Positions 1 through 10,990 of a DNA stretch of 64,000 bases are shown in pieces (within the stretch, counting starts at the first letter, position 1; each line of letters starts with the position of its first letter). Made by a program: the position numbers and the translations under genes. The notes under the pieces are model-generated. The model ran no database searches. It worked only from the letters and a program-made list of their open reading frames with translations, and was not told the origin of the DNA. The stretch comes from Galbula dea (taxonomy: Eukaryota; Chordata; Aves; Piciformes; Galbulidae): the NCBI GenBank assembly GCA_013399015.1, contig VWZX01001042.1, positions 124,001-188,000 on the forward strand. The letters run 5' to 3'.

Positions 1-89
1 CAGCCAGTCTCATGGGAATTACTCTGCACAGCAGACTCCAGAGCATAAGGCATGAATGCAAGCTGAATTTAGACATAGCTTTTACTTAC

Positions 90-3000
90 ATGCAAGTTTC
101 ATAAAAGAGCCAAACCTTGAGCTGTCTCTTAGAACACCTGAAAATAAGGATCAAAGTAATTACTAATAAGTTATTACAAATTAGGCTGAAAAGCAGCAAC
201 TGTAATTATATTTGTAGGTCACTTTGTAGTTATGGTGGCAGGTAGCAGGTTATGCTTTTACACATAACCTTGAAGGAAATTCAACCTAACATATTAATTT
301 CCCATTATACTTACATTTATAAAATTACATATACATATTTTGATTTACAAAACAGATAATTATCTCTGTAAACATATTACCCATAGGATTACTACAAACT
401 GTAGAATACATTGTTTCATAATCACTGCGATATTGCATTTGTCAAACAACATAAAATGAACATTAATTTGAATTTTAAGTTTTGCTCCTTTAGTTTTAGG
501 ACCTGCAGTCATGTAGCTGAAGAGTCTGAAGTTTTTTTAATTACAAATATATTAGACACTGTATTATTATAGTAATTTTATTAACAGTAGAAAAATATTT
601 CATGTGAGCAAATCCAAATTAACCCAGAGTATGTTTATACTTTACCTTTTCTAATTAAGAAACTAGTACCAAGCATGCTCACTGCAGCCAAAGGAAAAGC
701 TGTGAAGAAAAAGAAGAAAAGTTACTTAAAATATGATTTTCAGTATTTTCAACCACATTCAACAAAACACACAATGAGAGTCGCAAGGTCTCACTAATCT
801 CATCTGTACAGGAATACAAACAAAGTGTATATAAATTATGAAACATTCTCCATTCCAGTTTTTAAGACCTACTGCAAATTATGTAGTACTGGTTAATGAG
901 TCATCCTGTCTTCATTAGACTTAATGGTTCCCAAAATACAAATACCAGTGGCAGACAGAATGAAGTTCTGAGCAGAAGACTTCAGGTCTAGCTACATTGC
1001 TACAGTATCAAAGCACAGAACTTTAAACCAGAGAATACACAGTTCTTCAGGATGGAAGGCAGTTACTTAAGAGACCAGTGCTTCTAAAAATTTTTGATAA
1101 CCAAAAGTCTTGATTTTGTATTAACATAAGAACTTTGGAAAAATCCTAACTCTTATGGATATATAAATCACAGGTTGAAGCTAAACTGTAAGAGAATAAA
1201 AAAGCAAGGGAAGGTGTTAAAAACCCCCAAAATATAAACCAAAACAAAACAATGGACAAAAAGTACTTTTTCTGCTTCAAGAACAAAAATTAATCCAAGG
1301 AAAAACAATAGAAGGATGATATATCAAGAGCACATAATTAAGGATGTGAATATAACATATTTAGTCAAAATACTTTCATGGGGAAAAAGTCCTATCAGTC
1401 TGGTTTGCTAGCAAAATTTGAAGTGCAAAGGATAAAATTGTGGACTGTAGTGTGAATTTTTAGCAGAATTTATATTAGATGACAATGTGTTTAAAAATCA
1501 GTAATAGCATTAAAGCATCCAGTAAAGGGAATTATTAAATGACCATCAAGCATTTCTGAAATAGAAGCTGTCATGTAAAACTACGTGAAAACTAGCAAAA
1601 ACTGAGGCAAAACTGAGGGCTTTTAAGAATGGGTAAAAATTGACTACAGCTTGATATCTGAATAAACACACTGAAAATAGACCAATTTCTAGTAGTATCT
1701 GTGAATAACAAACTGAGAGAAGTGAGGATATGAGGGCAGTCACACAGGCAGCCCCTACCTCTTGCAAAGAGGTGTTCAAATAATATGTATTTAATACAGC
1801 AAACACAACAACCTGGGTATGTGGAATGCAAAACAATGAAACCAAGACAGGAGACCTAGAAAATACTGACAGGCTTTAACCTCTCCCAGCGAGGTAACAA
1901 CAGTATACAGATCCTGCAAAAAATCTCAGTTACTCTTGTAGCTCCCTAAAGTGAAATTACTCAAGAAGGTAATTTGAGGCTGCTCAACAATATCTTCACG
2001 TTGTTTCTTCAGCCTCTGTATAAAGATGCACAGGGTTACGCTGCTGTCCAAGAACTCACAGCAGAAGACGTTAACAACAAAACTCACTCTCCTCCTGTCT
2101 TCCGAGAGAGATTATCAAAAAGCCATAACCAACTGTCATCTTACTGCAAATGAATGTGACTCTTTCCACTTACAAATGTATAAGGAAAATGGCTAGATTT
2201 TAGAAAAAAAGCTAAAGGTTTCCAGATATTTGAGTAGAAGTGGAAGAGGAAAATGCCAAAGCACTGGAGAAAGATAAAGCAGAACTTCGAATCGTTAATT
2301 CAAAATCACACCACCTTAGAAGTTGCCCTGGAAGTACTAGATTCCAGGAGAAATCAGAGCCCCAGCATGCTAAATTTAGCACATCAGCTGCTAAATTCTT
2401 TATCTGTCCTGGTTTCTGTTAAGCTACCTAGCAGCATCAGGGTAACAATCACATCAGAAGGCTTGTTCAAACCTCTTGCCCAGGTGTATGAAAACCAGGT
2501 ATGCATTGAACCTTTGGATTACATAAACAATATTAAGAAGTAATGCAATTAAGTCTTAATGTTTTGTGAGGAAAAAAAAATCTCAACCTAACATTGAGAT
2601 TTCAAATAAATTGACACATAAAGTATTCTGTGAAAATAAAGTTCATTATTCTTGTGTACTAGTTGTAGTACAGAAATCATTACTGACTGCAGAATCACGC
2701 CGGAGAATCTTGGCTTTTATTTACAGGAGAATAACACCCAAGCCTCTGGCCATGCACAGACACTGAAATTTTCTCCAAAAATTGAGCTGAGGACTACTTA
2801 CACACTGTTCTTCTCACAAGTCTCTATAAGGATAGAAAGCAATGGTTCTTAATTGACCTATTTTACACTTAAATTCTAAACATACAAACGAAAATTGAAA
2901 AAAAATTCAGAAACATAAATAAATATGAGACTCCACTAAATACATCTATCTTCAGACATTTAATAAGTCAATTAATTTAAAATATGAAGTAATCCTCTTA

Positions 3001-4188
3001 CAAAGCATAAACCTTGCAAATTATATTGTACCATTTACAAAATTCCAGTCCTGCAAACTCTTAATAAATGTAAATCCAACATGGATCAACATTTATTGGG
3101 ATGCAATTTTAGACCTTGGGAAGCTTGTTAATAAACTGTTGTGACATATTGACCCAGGCCTTCCTTCCATAACATCGTAGACAGCAACAAAAACTAAGGG
3201 TGAAAAAAGGCAAACCAAGTTTACCAGCAAACTGATCTTACCTCTATACCTGGCACTCTCTTCAGCACATTCCTTAAGGAGTCGTCTTTCCTCCTCAGTC
3301 GGCACGTAAGGCTTAGGTACTGCCCTCTTTCATTAGGGAAACAAATTAGGAAAGAATGAGTAAAAAAGGGTTTGAGGGAATTTTTTTCAATTAAAAACTC
3401 TGTCTAACTTTCACACTGCTATACTTAAGGAACTGAAGCTTTTTCTCTATAAATATCACATGAAATACATAATTTAAAAAATCCAATGCTTCTACAAATC
3501 ATATGACAGTGCAGAAAATACTTTATGCAGAAAATACTTTAGGCACTGTCAAATTTCAAATCAGTCCACTCTTTTTTCTTCAAAAAAGCCTACTTTGGTT
3601 CGTGCAACCAGCCTTCCAAATTGATGAAATCTGACAGCTCATTAAATCCGTTTTTTAAATGTTTATCAGGGTTTTAATTACACCAATGCTTGTTGTCCGT
3701 TTACATGCATTCATTTAGGGAAAGCTGGCCAGCTGTTTTGCCATCGTGTGAGAAGTTTCTACCAGACGTGTGCGACCCTCTCGTATTGTGAAAGACCAGC
3801 GACCCAGCACCTTGCCGGATAGCCGGCCGGGAGATGGGCAGATGCGAGAAGGCCACCGGTACCGGGGCGACCACCTCCTGCCAGGACCCGCCCCCTCGGA
3901 AAGGCCTCAAGGGCACCGTCCCGACGCCTCCCTAGGCCGCCAAGGAGCTCACAGCAGCAGCAGGCGAAAGACTGACAGGGATCGCCCTTCTCCACCCAAC
4001 TCCCCGGGCCGCGGAGGGTGTGTGCAGGCCCCGAGCCTGCCGCCTGACCCTCAGCAGAAGCAACCCCTAGACCACGCAGGCTCCCACACAGCTCTTGCTG
4101 TTTCCCACAGGCAGTGACGCGGAGCAAACAACAGTACCTCAGCCGGATCGCCGACCTCCCCGCCGCCCGGCCCCTGCCCAGCCTCCAT
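90..4188 (-). CDS. OCIAD1: OCIA-domain protein, OCIAD1-like (5' four coding exons, 3' end outside window)
   Basis: Seen: four minus-strand exons that join in one frame. Exon 1 is 4188-4138 (ATG at 4188, 17 codons, donor GTACTG). Exon 2 is 3326-3242 (donor GTAAGA). Exon 3 is 699-646 (acceptor after a TTCTTCACAG tract, donor GTAAAG). Exon 4 is 137-90 (acceptor TTTTCAG, donor GTAAGT). The joined 79 residues hold PTEEERRLLKEC at about 27-38, FPLAAVSMLG at about 47-56 and RFGSFMKLA at about 71-79. This is the order of the OCIA domain: a PTEEERR lead, a first hydrophobic segment, then a (K/R)xGSxxKLxxA motif. Known: OCIAD1 is an endosomal and mitochondrial membrane protein linked to STAT signalling and respiratory-complex assembly, and lies head-to-head with FRYL in human. 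Inference: PTEEERR and the FRYL neighbour favour OCIAD1 over OCIAD2. Odd: the usual SFWxR after the Cys is SARYR here, and the usual TQGL is absent. The remaining exons lie left of base 90. Confidence 0.75.
700..3241 (-). other. Intron 2 of the OCIAD1-like gene
   Basis: AT-rich intron between the exons ending at 3242 and starting at 699. It holds no recognisable repeat. A 96-codon plus-strand frame at 2253-2543 is discussed as a finding; I do not call it a gene. Confidence 0.65.
3327..4137 (-). other. Intron 1 of the OCIAD1-like gene
   Basis: Runs from the GTACTG donor at 4137 to the acceptor before 3326. Its 5' half lies in the CpG island and its 3' half is AT-rich. The 184-codon minus-strand frame at 3759-4313 is a GC-island shadow with no family resemblance. 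Confidence 0.6.
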
Positions 4189-4560
4189 GACGGTGGGGGG
4201 AGGGCACCGAGATCACCCCGCACCGACCCGGAAGTCGACGTGCCGCTGTCCGCCGCGATGGCTCCGTGCGCATGCCTGGGGGAGGCGGGGCTGGTGCTGG
4301 GGAGGAGCGTCACGTGGTAGTGTCCTTAAGTGGCAGGGTCCCCCGAAGGAGCTTGGTGGGGGTTTTTTTGTGTCGATTGATTGTGCTCTTTGGCTGTCGC
4401 CTGTGTGAAAACCCTGCGAAGAGACGGTAGCGGCGGGCCGTCGTCGTTGGTGAACTCGGGGCTGTGGCCAAAGGCCTTCTGTTTGTGTGCATTCAGCAGC
4501 AGTGCTTCCTCGCTGGGAAAGCCGAGTGAGGGCCGGAAAAGGATCTAGAGGTAGCAGCTG
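3760..4560. promoter_or_regulatory. CpG-island promoter of the OCIAD1-like gene
   Basis: A CpG-rich block stands out from AT-rich flanks and covers exon 1 and the 5' end of intron 1. Motifs seen are an ETS site CCGGAAGT (4228-4235), an NRF1-type TGCGCATGC (4267-4275), a GC box near 4282-4291 and an E-box CACGTG (4311-4316). No TATA box is evident. ETS plus NRF1 without TATA is typical of promoters of mitochondrial and housekeeping genes. The minus-strand start site is inferred to lie at about 4230-4280. The block continues 200-300 bases on the other side, so divergent plus-strand transcription is possible; a donor-like GTGAGG sits near 4525. Confidence 0.7.
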
Positions 4561-7500
4561 ACACTCTTAGCATTCATTTCAATCGAGGATGTTTCCTTCC
4601 TGTGCTTTATCTTGTTTTCTGCCTGCTTAAAAAATGCCACCCTCTAATACATTTGAGAGCAGGCATAGCTTCAGAAGCGGTGAATCCCTTTGAAGGGTAA
4701 TCCTTATATGGTTGGGTTTGTTCTGCAAGGCATTAATAACATGCGTTGGTACTTCTTGACTTTGTAACTGACTTGCTGGTTTTGGTAAATGGTTGTAAAA
4801 GGCTTTTATCTGACCATGCATAGGTGGAATAGGTGTGTTACCAAAGATACATGGCCAGAAATGACTAAAGAGGAAAGATGCCTTTTACTTAAAAAGAGTT
4901 TATTTGAATCAGGACCAAGCAAGGACCTGGTGTGCAACTGTCTGAACTTGAAAGTGATAGAGGTTTGATGTTTAGGATTGTACTGAAGTGGGAGATTAAG
5001 AATCTGTGTGCTTGTCTCCAGCTAATGCTGTTGAAATGGCAGCATTAATGGACGCTTGCAGCTTATCAGAAATCGGGAAAAGCTGAGGAAGAAATAAAAA
5101 GGCGTTTCTGTTAGTGTAATGTATGCTGTAGCCTGAATTACCCATATCCTGATCTGCCTCTACTTGCCTGGAATGCACCACTCCCTTCAAGCCTTTCCTG
5201 GAGCGAGGCATTGTCTGTGCAGCCTGGAATTCAAGTGAAGAGTCTTAAATTGCTACTGGTTGATGGCTGTACAAAAAAAGCCCATGCCTTAAGATAGCAG
5301 AGGGAAGGTTTTACAGATTGAAGGTGTCTGAAATTAGCAGCGAATGTGGATGTGAAATATCTGAATTTAGCAGAGAATGCACCTATATGCTGTGAAGGAC
5401 CTAGGACAAATTGACTATGAAATAGTAAGTTTGTCTGCCTGGAGTGGCTGGTTGTACCAAGAAAGCTGTAGAGGAGATGGGCTTCTGAGTATTAAATTCT
5501 TGAAAAAAGCTGGGAGTATAGAACCAGAAACTACGTATTGTGGGGTTCTTAATTCATTCATAGCTCTCATCATACAGTAAGTACTTTCTAATTTGCATGA
5601 GACTGGAAGTAATCTGTGTTATCAGGCAACCTTTGTCTCTCCTTGTAACCTGTGCTCACCCTAATGAAATGCTCTCCAATACATAAAAATAAGCTACGCA
5701 GGTTTCTGATCAGAAAGCAAAAGATTTTGGCTTTAAACATTCGTGACAGTTTTATTTCTGGGACTATAGCATACTTTCTAAGGCAATTCATTTCATGTTT
5801 CTTTCCACTTAGCTTCTAAGCAAAGAGTACAATGGGATTTTAAAGCTTGTGTTTTTGTAGGGTAAGACATGTTTATGGACTGCACCTTCTCTAAACACGG
5901 AGCTTCAGTGGCAAAGAAATGGCTATCAGTCTCAATTATTGAAGAAAATGATGACTTTTGAGCTGCTGTTTTGTCTCTCCATTATAAAATTAGTAGTTAA
6001 CCATTCTGTTTTCTCACTTTGCTATCCACAACTCTTACAGATTTCCAAAGGGGGGAAGGGGGAAAAAAAAAGGGGGGGCGAAAAATTAGTCATAAAGTGA
6101 ACCAGTGAGTTTACCATCTCTTCAAAAATCTTACCTAGTACAGTTTGCTGGTGAGATCCTTAAAGCTACTTAAAAGATTACCCAGTTATAGATGTCCATT
6201 TGTTGGCTTAGAACTGCAGTTGTAGGGCCATATTCAGCATACTGTAATTACAATATTCAGCCATATTGTAATGTGTATCCACATCCTTGGCACTCCGTTC
6301 TTCTATCCTCAAGTCTCTCTTTGGAGTTCACCCATGAAGGATGGATGCTTTCCACTTGCTCTACAGTCATGCCATCTTTCATGCAAGTACTGAGAACTCC
6401 AGTTTAAAATGGGTGATGGCATTGCCAAGTCCTTCTGATGAATTACATAAACATTTGTCCTTGGGCAAAGCTTTAGGGTAGCTTTTTCACCCCTTTCTAT
6501 AAAACTAATCTCTTGAATATCTTCTCCTTTGACAGGTGCCATTATCCAATATGATTTTTAAAAAAAAAAATCTATGCAGAAGAGTAGGCTTTTGGAGATG
6601 ACAATTTTGGGGAAAATTTTGATCTAATGATGTGTCCAGTGACAGATGTTTCAGCAGCTGCTTTTTAATTGCTGTTTTGTGTGTGTCTTTAAATACGTAC
6701 AATCTAGAAACTTCACAGATTTGAAAAGAGGAATAGCATAAAGTTATGTATTTTTGCAATGCTGCAAGTCAAGAAATTTTATTTAGCTATATTAGAATCC
6801 AGTTAATCTGACTCCAAACTTTATCTTTTATGACTTAGTATCATCCAAGAGTGATGCATATATTTGAGATTGTAAATACTGAAAGTTGGTAGTTAACCTT
6901 TAGAAATTTGAAATTGGCTTGAAGGAGATGCCCCAAAGAAGGAAAAAGGGAAATTTTCAAGTTATAAGGTTTCTTTTAAAATTAACTGATTACTTATTAA
7001 TTAAAGAAGTTGGAAGGTGTGAAAGTCAGATGGTTTCTAATTGCAGTACTTTGCAAAACAAAGTAATTGGTGAATATTCAGAACTCTTGAAGCTGAAGCT
7101 CAAGAATTAATAGGGCGAGTTATATTTAGATTGCCAAGTGGCTTAAAAGCTGCTCTTTCTGAGAAATTATTTTCCATCCTCTTGTCAACAGTTAGTGACA
7201 GGCTTTATAACAAATCTATTGCAAAACAAAGAGGTGGTTTAACAAACTTTAGTTTAGTACTGAAAAAAGCAGATGAATGGAAGAGTTGGAGCATACCTTG
7301 ATCTGGTAAGGAGAGCTGTCCAAACAACTACTGGAGTTTGTGCTCAAGTACATAGCTGGAATGGTGATTTTTTTTTTTTTTGTTGCTGTTGGTTTTTGCC
7401 GAGCGCTCTGGACAGTAGAGTAAAACACAACAGCTTAGAGCTACTGATTCTTCAATGGCTGGCAAGAGTTAACAGGACTGTGTTTGGAAAAAGCACTTTC

Positions 7501-8800
7501 TCCCTAAAGAGGAGTATTGTTGTAACTAGAACCCCTGGCAAACAAAGAATCAGTTATTTGCCCAAAGCATTGTGGCACATCAGCAAGAACCAAGAGTAGG
7601 TGTCTTTGTGGAGCTGATACACAAAGCCTCAATTAGTAAGGACTTTACCCACATTGATAATAACTACTATTAATAATAACTAGTACTGTAATATACTTGA
7701 AAATTACTTTGCATGTTAAATAATCCTTAGGGCTATTTTGTAAAGCAAGCAGGTAACAGTCAGGAGAACCTGGGTTCTGAAAAGTGGTATGATTGTGCAT
7801 CCTGTAAAGTTCAGGTACTCAGGGTTAAATACCAATGGTCTTTTTTCATTGGTGGTGAAGTTCAGCTGCTCTGCTTTCAATTACATGGATGTATTTGCAT
7901 TTATTAGGAAGATCAGGCTGAGCTCCTAACTCAGGAGCAACTTCTGACATACCAATTATCTGAAATTATGCACAACACTAGCAGCAATGAATCCTGTGTT
8001 ACTGTGGCAAAATTGTTAAAGACTAAAAAATACTCCATTCCCCAAATTCTTAAATGTACAGGAACAAGCTAAGCTGAAATATTCTTCTCAGCTACCAGGA
8101 TGGTTTTTTTCCCTCACCTGCTTTCTTGTTCCTACAGGTTTCTGCAAGTTGGTGTACATTATCTGTCCTAAGAGTGTGCAGCACATGAACATAAATAGTT
8201 AAGGATGAAGGGATTTTTTTTTTTTTTACTCCAAATCAGAATCCTACAAAGTCTATAATAGAAATTGGAGCTTCTCTTAGTGGAGATAGGCAACTGCTGT
8301 GCTGGCACATTTGTTGTTTGTAAAAAGCATACTTTTTACTCAGTTGTTTTTGTTGGCTATGCTTATTATAGTACAGTACTTGTAAGACACTCATTCCTGA
8401 CAGTAGAAAAATGGTGACTTCAGGAATCTTTCTGTTTTGCAGATCTGGTGTTATTTTGTCATGCTTGACATGTGTTTCTTTTTCCTTTCCCTCCTCCATG
8501 TTTTTTTTTTTCATTTCAAACTTGGAAGCTAAGTACTTCAACAGAAAATTTCAACAACATTTTAAGTGGGTATTTTACTGTTCCTATTACAATTGGCTCC
8601 CAAATCTTTGTATTGCTTAGGAATACACTGTTACACTCAGCCACCAGACCTGTTCTATTAGTGGTCAGTAAATTTTCTGAGGATATTGTTGCGAGTTATC
8701 TCCTTACTTTGCCTTACTGTTTGTGTCACCTGCATTACGATACACCTTGCAGATTGGTGCCTGTGGGAAGTACGTGCAATCAAAGTCAAGTTACAATGGC
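4561..8800. other. Intergenic interval between the OCIAD1-like gene and FRYL
   Basis: About 4 kb of AT-rich DNA with no exon pair or repeat that I can support. It contains a purine tract at about 6050-6082, poly-T runs near 7368-7381 and 8213-8228, and only short chance ORFs. It could hold distal regulatory elements shared by the two head-to-head genes, but nothing in the sequence proves that. Confidence 0.5.
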
Positions 8801-9799
8801 GAAAGCAGCCGAAGTGTTTTATCCTCTGTGCGGGGGTGGTGGAAGCCTCCTCGCGGCCTCCTGCCCTGGCCGCAGTCTGCCTAGGAGCCAGGCTGCTGCT
8901 CCAGAGGAAACCCAGCGGTTCGCGTTGGAGGAACAACGCGAATAATTTCTGGCAGAAAGTCGCTATGTGCGCATTTGTGAAGCTGGCCGAGACACAAGTA
9001 TTTGCCTTTCTTCGCTTCGAAGAAGGGCCGATTCGCCGCTCGTTTCCTATAGGCTAAAGGGGGCTGTGAGGAGCTCCCGCACGGCACGGCCTCTCACACG
9101 GGACCCCGGCAGGGCCCTCATCCCTTCATTAGCGCGGCAACTTCCTTGATGTTCCCCAGCCATGCTGCTGCGTTCCCGGAAGGCCGCTTTATTCCCGGCT
9201 ACCTTGGTGCTACTGGCCTTCTCAACCGTTTTTAATGCTAGCGATCGGTCCTGCTCTCACCGGTGGTGCGAAGGTTTCTTTAGGCCGCAGGCAGCTCTAC
9301 CCGGGATCTGAGGACGCTCTCCTGTCAGGCGAGGCTGCCGCTCGGCGCGGAACCCTCTCATCCCTACCTAGGCGAGTTTGTCCGCGGTCCCTTAACCGCC
9401 GGATGACGCTCGGGGAGAAACAGCGCCTCCTAGGCCTCCCACGAACGGGCTGGCGGGGACGCGGAACGGGCTGGCTTCTCGGCTAATCGAAGCCGCAGGA
9501 AGCTGGCGGATACCGCCAATCAGAGGATCAGCTTCCACCCTGCGGTCTTGCGATTGGCTGAGGCGTCAGGCGCGGGCGGGGCTCTGGGGGTGGGCTGAAT
9601 GATCCGAAGCCAACCGCGTAGGGGAATGGGGGTGGTCCCGCGTGAGTGCTGCGCGCCTGCCCCAGTGAGCATCGGTTCCTGGTAGAGCGTCGCGTGCCAA
9701 TGAGGAGGCAGAGGGGGCGGGAGGGACGAGCCGGACCGTCGAGTTACCGGAGGGGAGAGGCGGTGTTGGGATAAAGCCGGCGGGGGATGCTGGCGGCAC

Positions 9800-9908
9800 T
9801 AGTCGCTCACCAGCTCCTACCAGAGTGGCTTTGAAAGGGACTGTAGCCGCGGTAAGGCTGCGGCGCCCGAAGCAGCGGCGGGAGGAAGCGCTTCCACCGG
9901 CGGGATAG
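9800..9908 (+). other. FRYL: Candidate FRYL non-coding first exon
   Basis: Downstream of the CCAAT and GC boxes the plus strand has two good donors: GTAAGG at 9852 (exon end CCGCG) and GTGAGG at 9909 (exon end GATAG). Either could end a short 5'UTR exon. The start at about 9800 is inferred from promoter motifs only. No initiation codon in good context opens a frame matching FRYL, so the exon is taken as non-coding. More first exons could hide in the N gap that follows. Confidence 0.4.
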
Positions 9909-9936
9909 GTGAGGCGGCGGCGGAGCTGGGACCCGG

Positions 9937-10125
9937 NNNNNNNNNNNNNNNNNNNNNNNNNNNNNNNNNNNNNNNNNNNNNNNNNNNNNNNNNNNNNNNN
10001 NNNNNNNNNNNNNNNNNNNNNNNNNNNNNNNNNNNNNNNNNNNNNNNNNNNNNNNNNNNNNNNNNNNNNNNNNNNNNNNNNNNNNNNNNNNNNNNNNNNN
10101 NNNNNNNNNNNNNNNNNNNNNNNNN
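9937..10125. other. Assembly gap (189 N)
   Basis: A run of N inside the GC-richest part of the FRYL promoter island. Peptides predicted across it are artefacts. Confidence 0.99.
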
Positions 10126-10990
10126 TCGTGGCGGCGGTGGCCGCCTGCTCTGACGGAAACGGAACGCACGGGCGGGCGTTGCGCCGCTCGCGGCTCTCGC
10201 CGCTGGCCAAGCCCCCGGCCCGCGCCGCTTTGTTTACGGAGGGGAGAGCAGCGTGCCGCCGGGCGGCCCTTCCCGCCGCCGGGGTGGGAGGGACGGGGGT
10301 GCGGGGCGGAGGCGAGGAGGGGTCAGCAATGCTGGTGTGCGCTTAGCGCTTCCCGGCTGCTTACCCACCGGGCCGGAGCTCTGGCCCTCCTACTCCAGAG
10401 AGACGGAACCTTCCTCGACCCTCACCGTGGCCCGTGCCCTGTCTCCTCCTGCCCTCCTTCTTCCGCCCCTTTCTCTCCGGCCCCGCCCGTGCAGCGCTAC
10501 CGGCTTTCCCCTCTCGGAGTGGTCGGTGGCCCCCCAAAGCCCTCGGGGTGGGCGCGATGGTCGTATAGCCCCCGCGGGCAGAGCGGAAAGCAGCTGTCGC
10601 TGGGTTCCTCTAGCCCCACGCCCGCACCCGTCTGACTGGCTCCGGTCGTCCCCCGCGGCTGTGGGAACGGGCAGTAGTCGGCCTGTGGTCTTTGGTGGCC
10701 GCCGAGGCAGCCACCGCCGCCGGAGATGGCGGGGCTGGGCGTGCGCCAGTCCGCCCGGGAATGGCGGGACGGAGCCGGGAGGGTGGCACGGAGCCGGGCT
10801 TTGTTCCCGGCCCCGCCCCGTCGCTGCCGGGGGGTGCCCGGGGCTGCTCGGGCGCGGCCGAGCTCCGGCGGGGAAAGGTTCTTCTCGATTTCGGGTGGGA
10901 AGGGCGGCGACCCTCCTGCCCTCCGCGCACCTGGACCCGCTCGCTTGCCTTTAGATGAAACTTTCTTTAAAATCCTGAGCGTCAAAGAAC

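Larger units (their letters stand above)
8810..10990. promoter_or_regulatory. Large CpG island, main upstream FRYL promoter
   Basis: More than 2 kb of CpG-dense sequence, densest from 9050 to 10950. Three CCAAT boxes are seen: CCAAT at 9516-9520, its reverse ATTGG at 9553-9557, and CCAAT at 9697-9701. GC boxes lie near 9574-9582 and 9713-9720, and a weak ATAAAG lies at 9771-9776. The spacing puts the main plus-strand start near 9800. A YY1-like AGATGGCGG near 10725 may mark a second start. The island is broken by the 189-base N gap at 9937-10125. Confidence 0.65.

Noticed and set aside
3759..4313. 184-codon minus-strand ORF in the first CpG island
   Set aside because: Low-complexity GC-island translation that overlaps exon 1 in another frame; no family match and the wrong frame for the OCIA exons.
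9566..10346. Long ORFs across the promoter N gap (up to 214 codons)
   Set aside because: They run through N bases and are open only because of GC richness and unknown codons.
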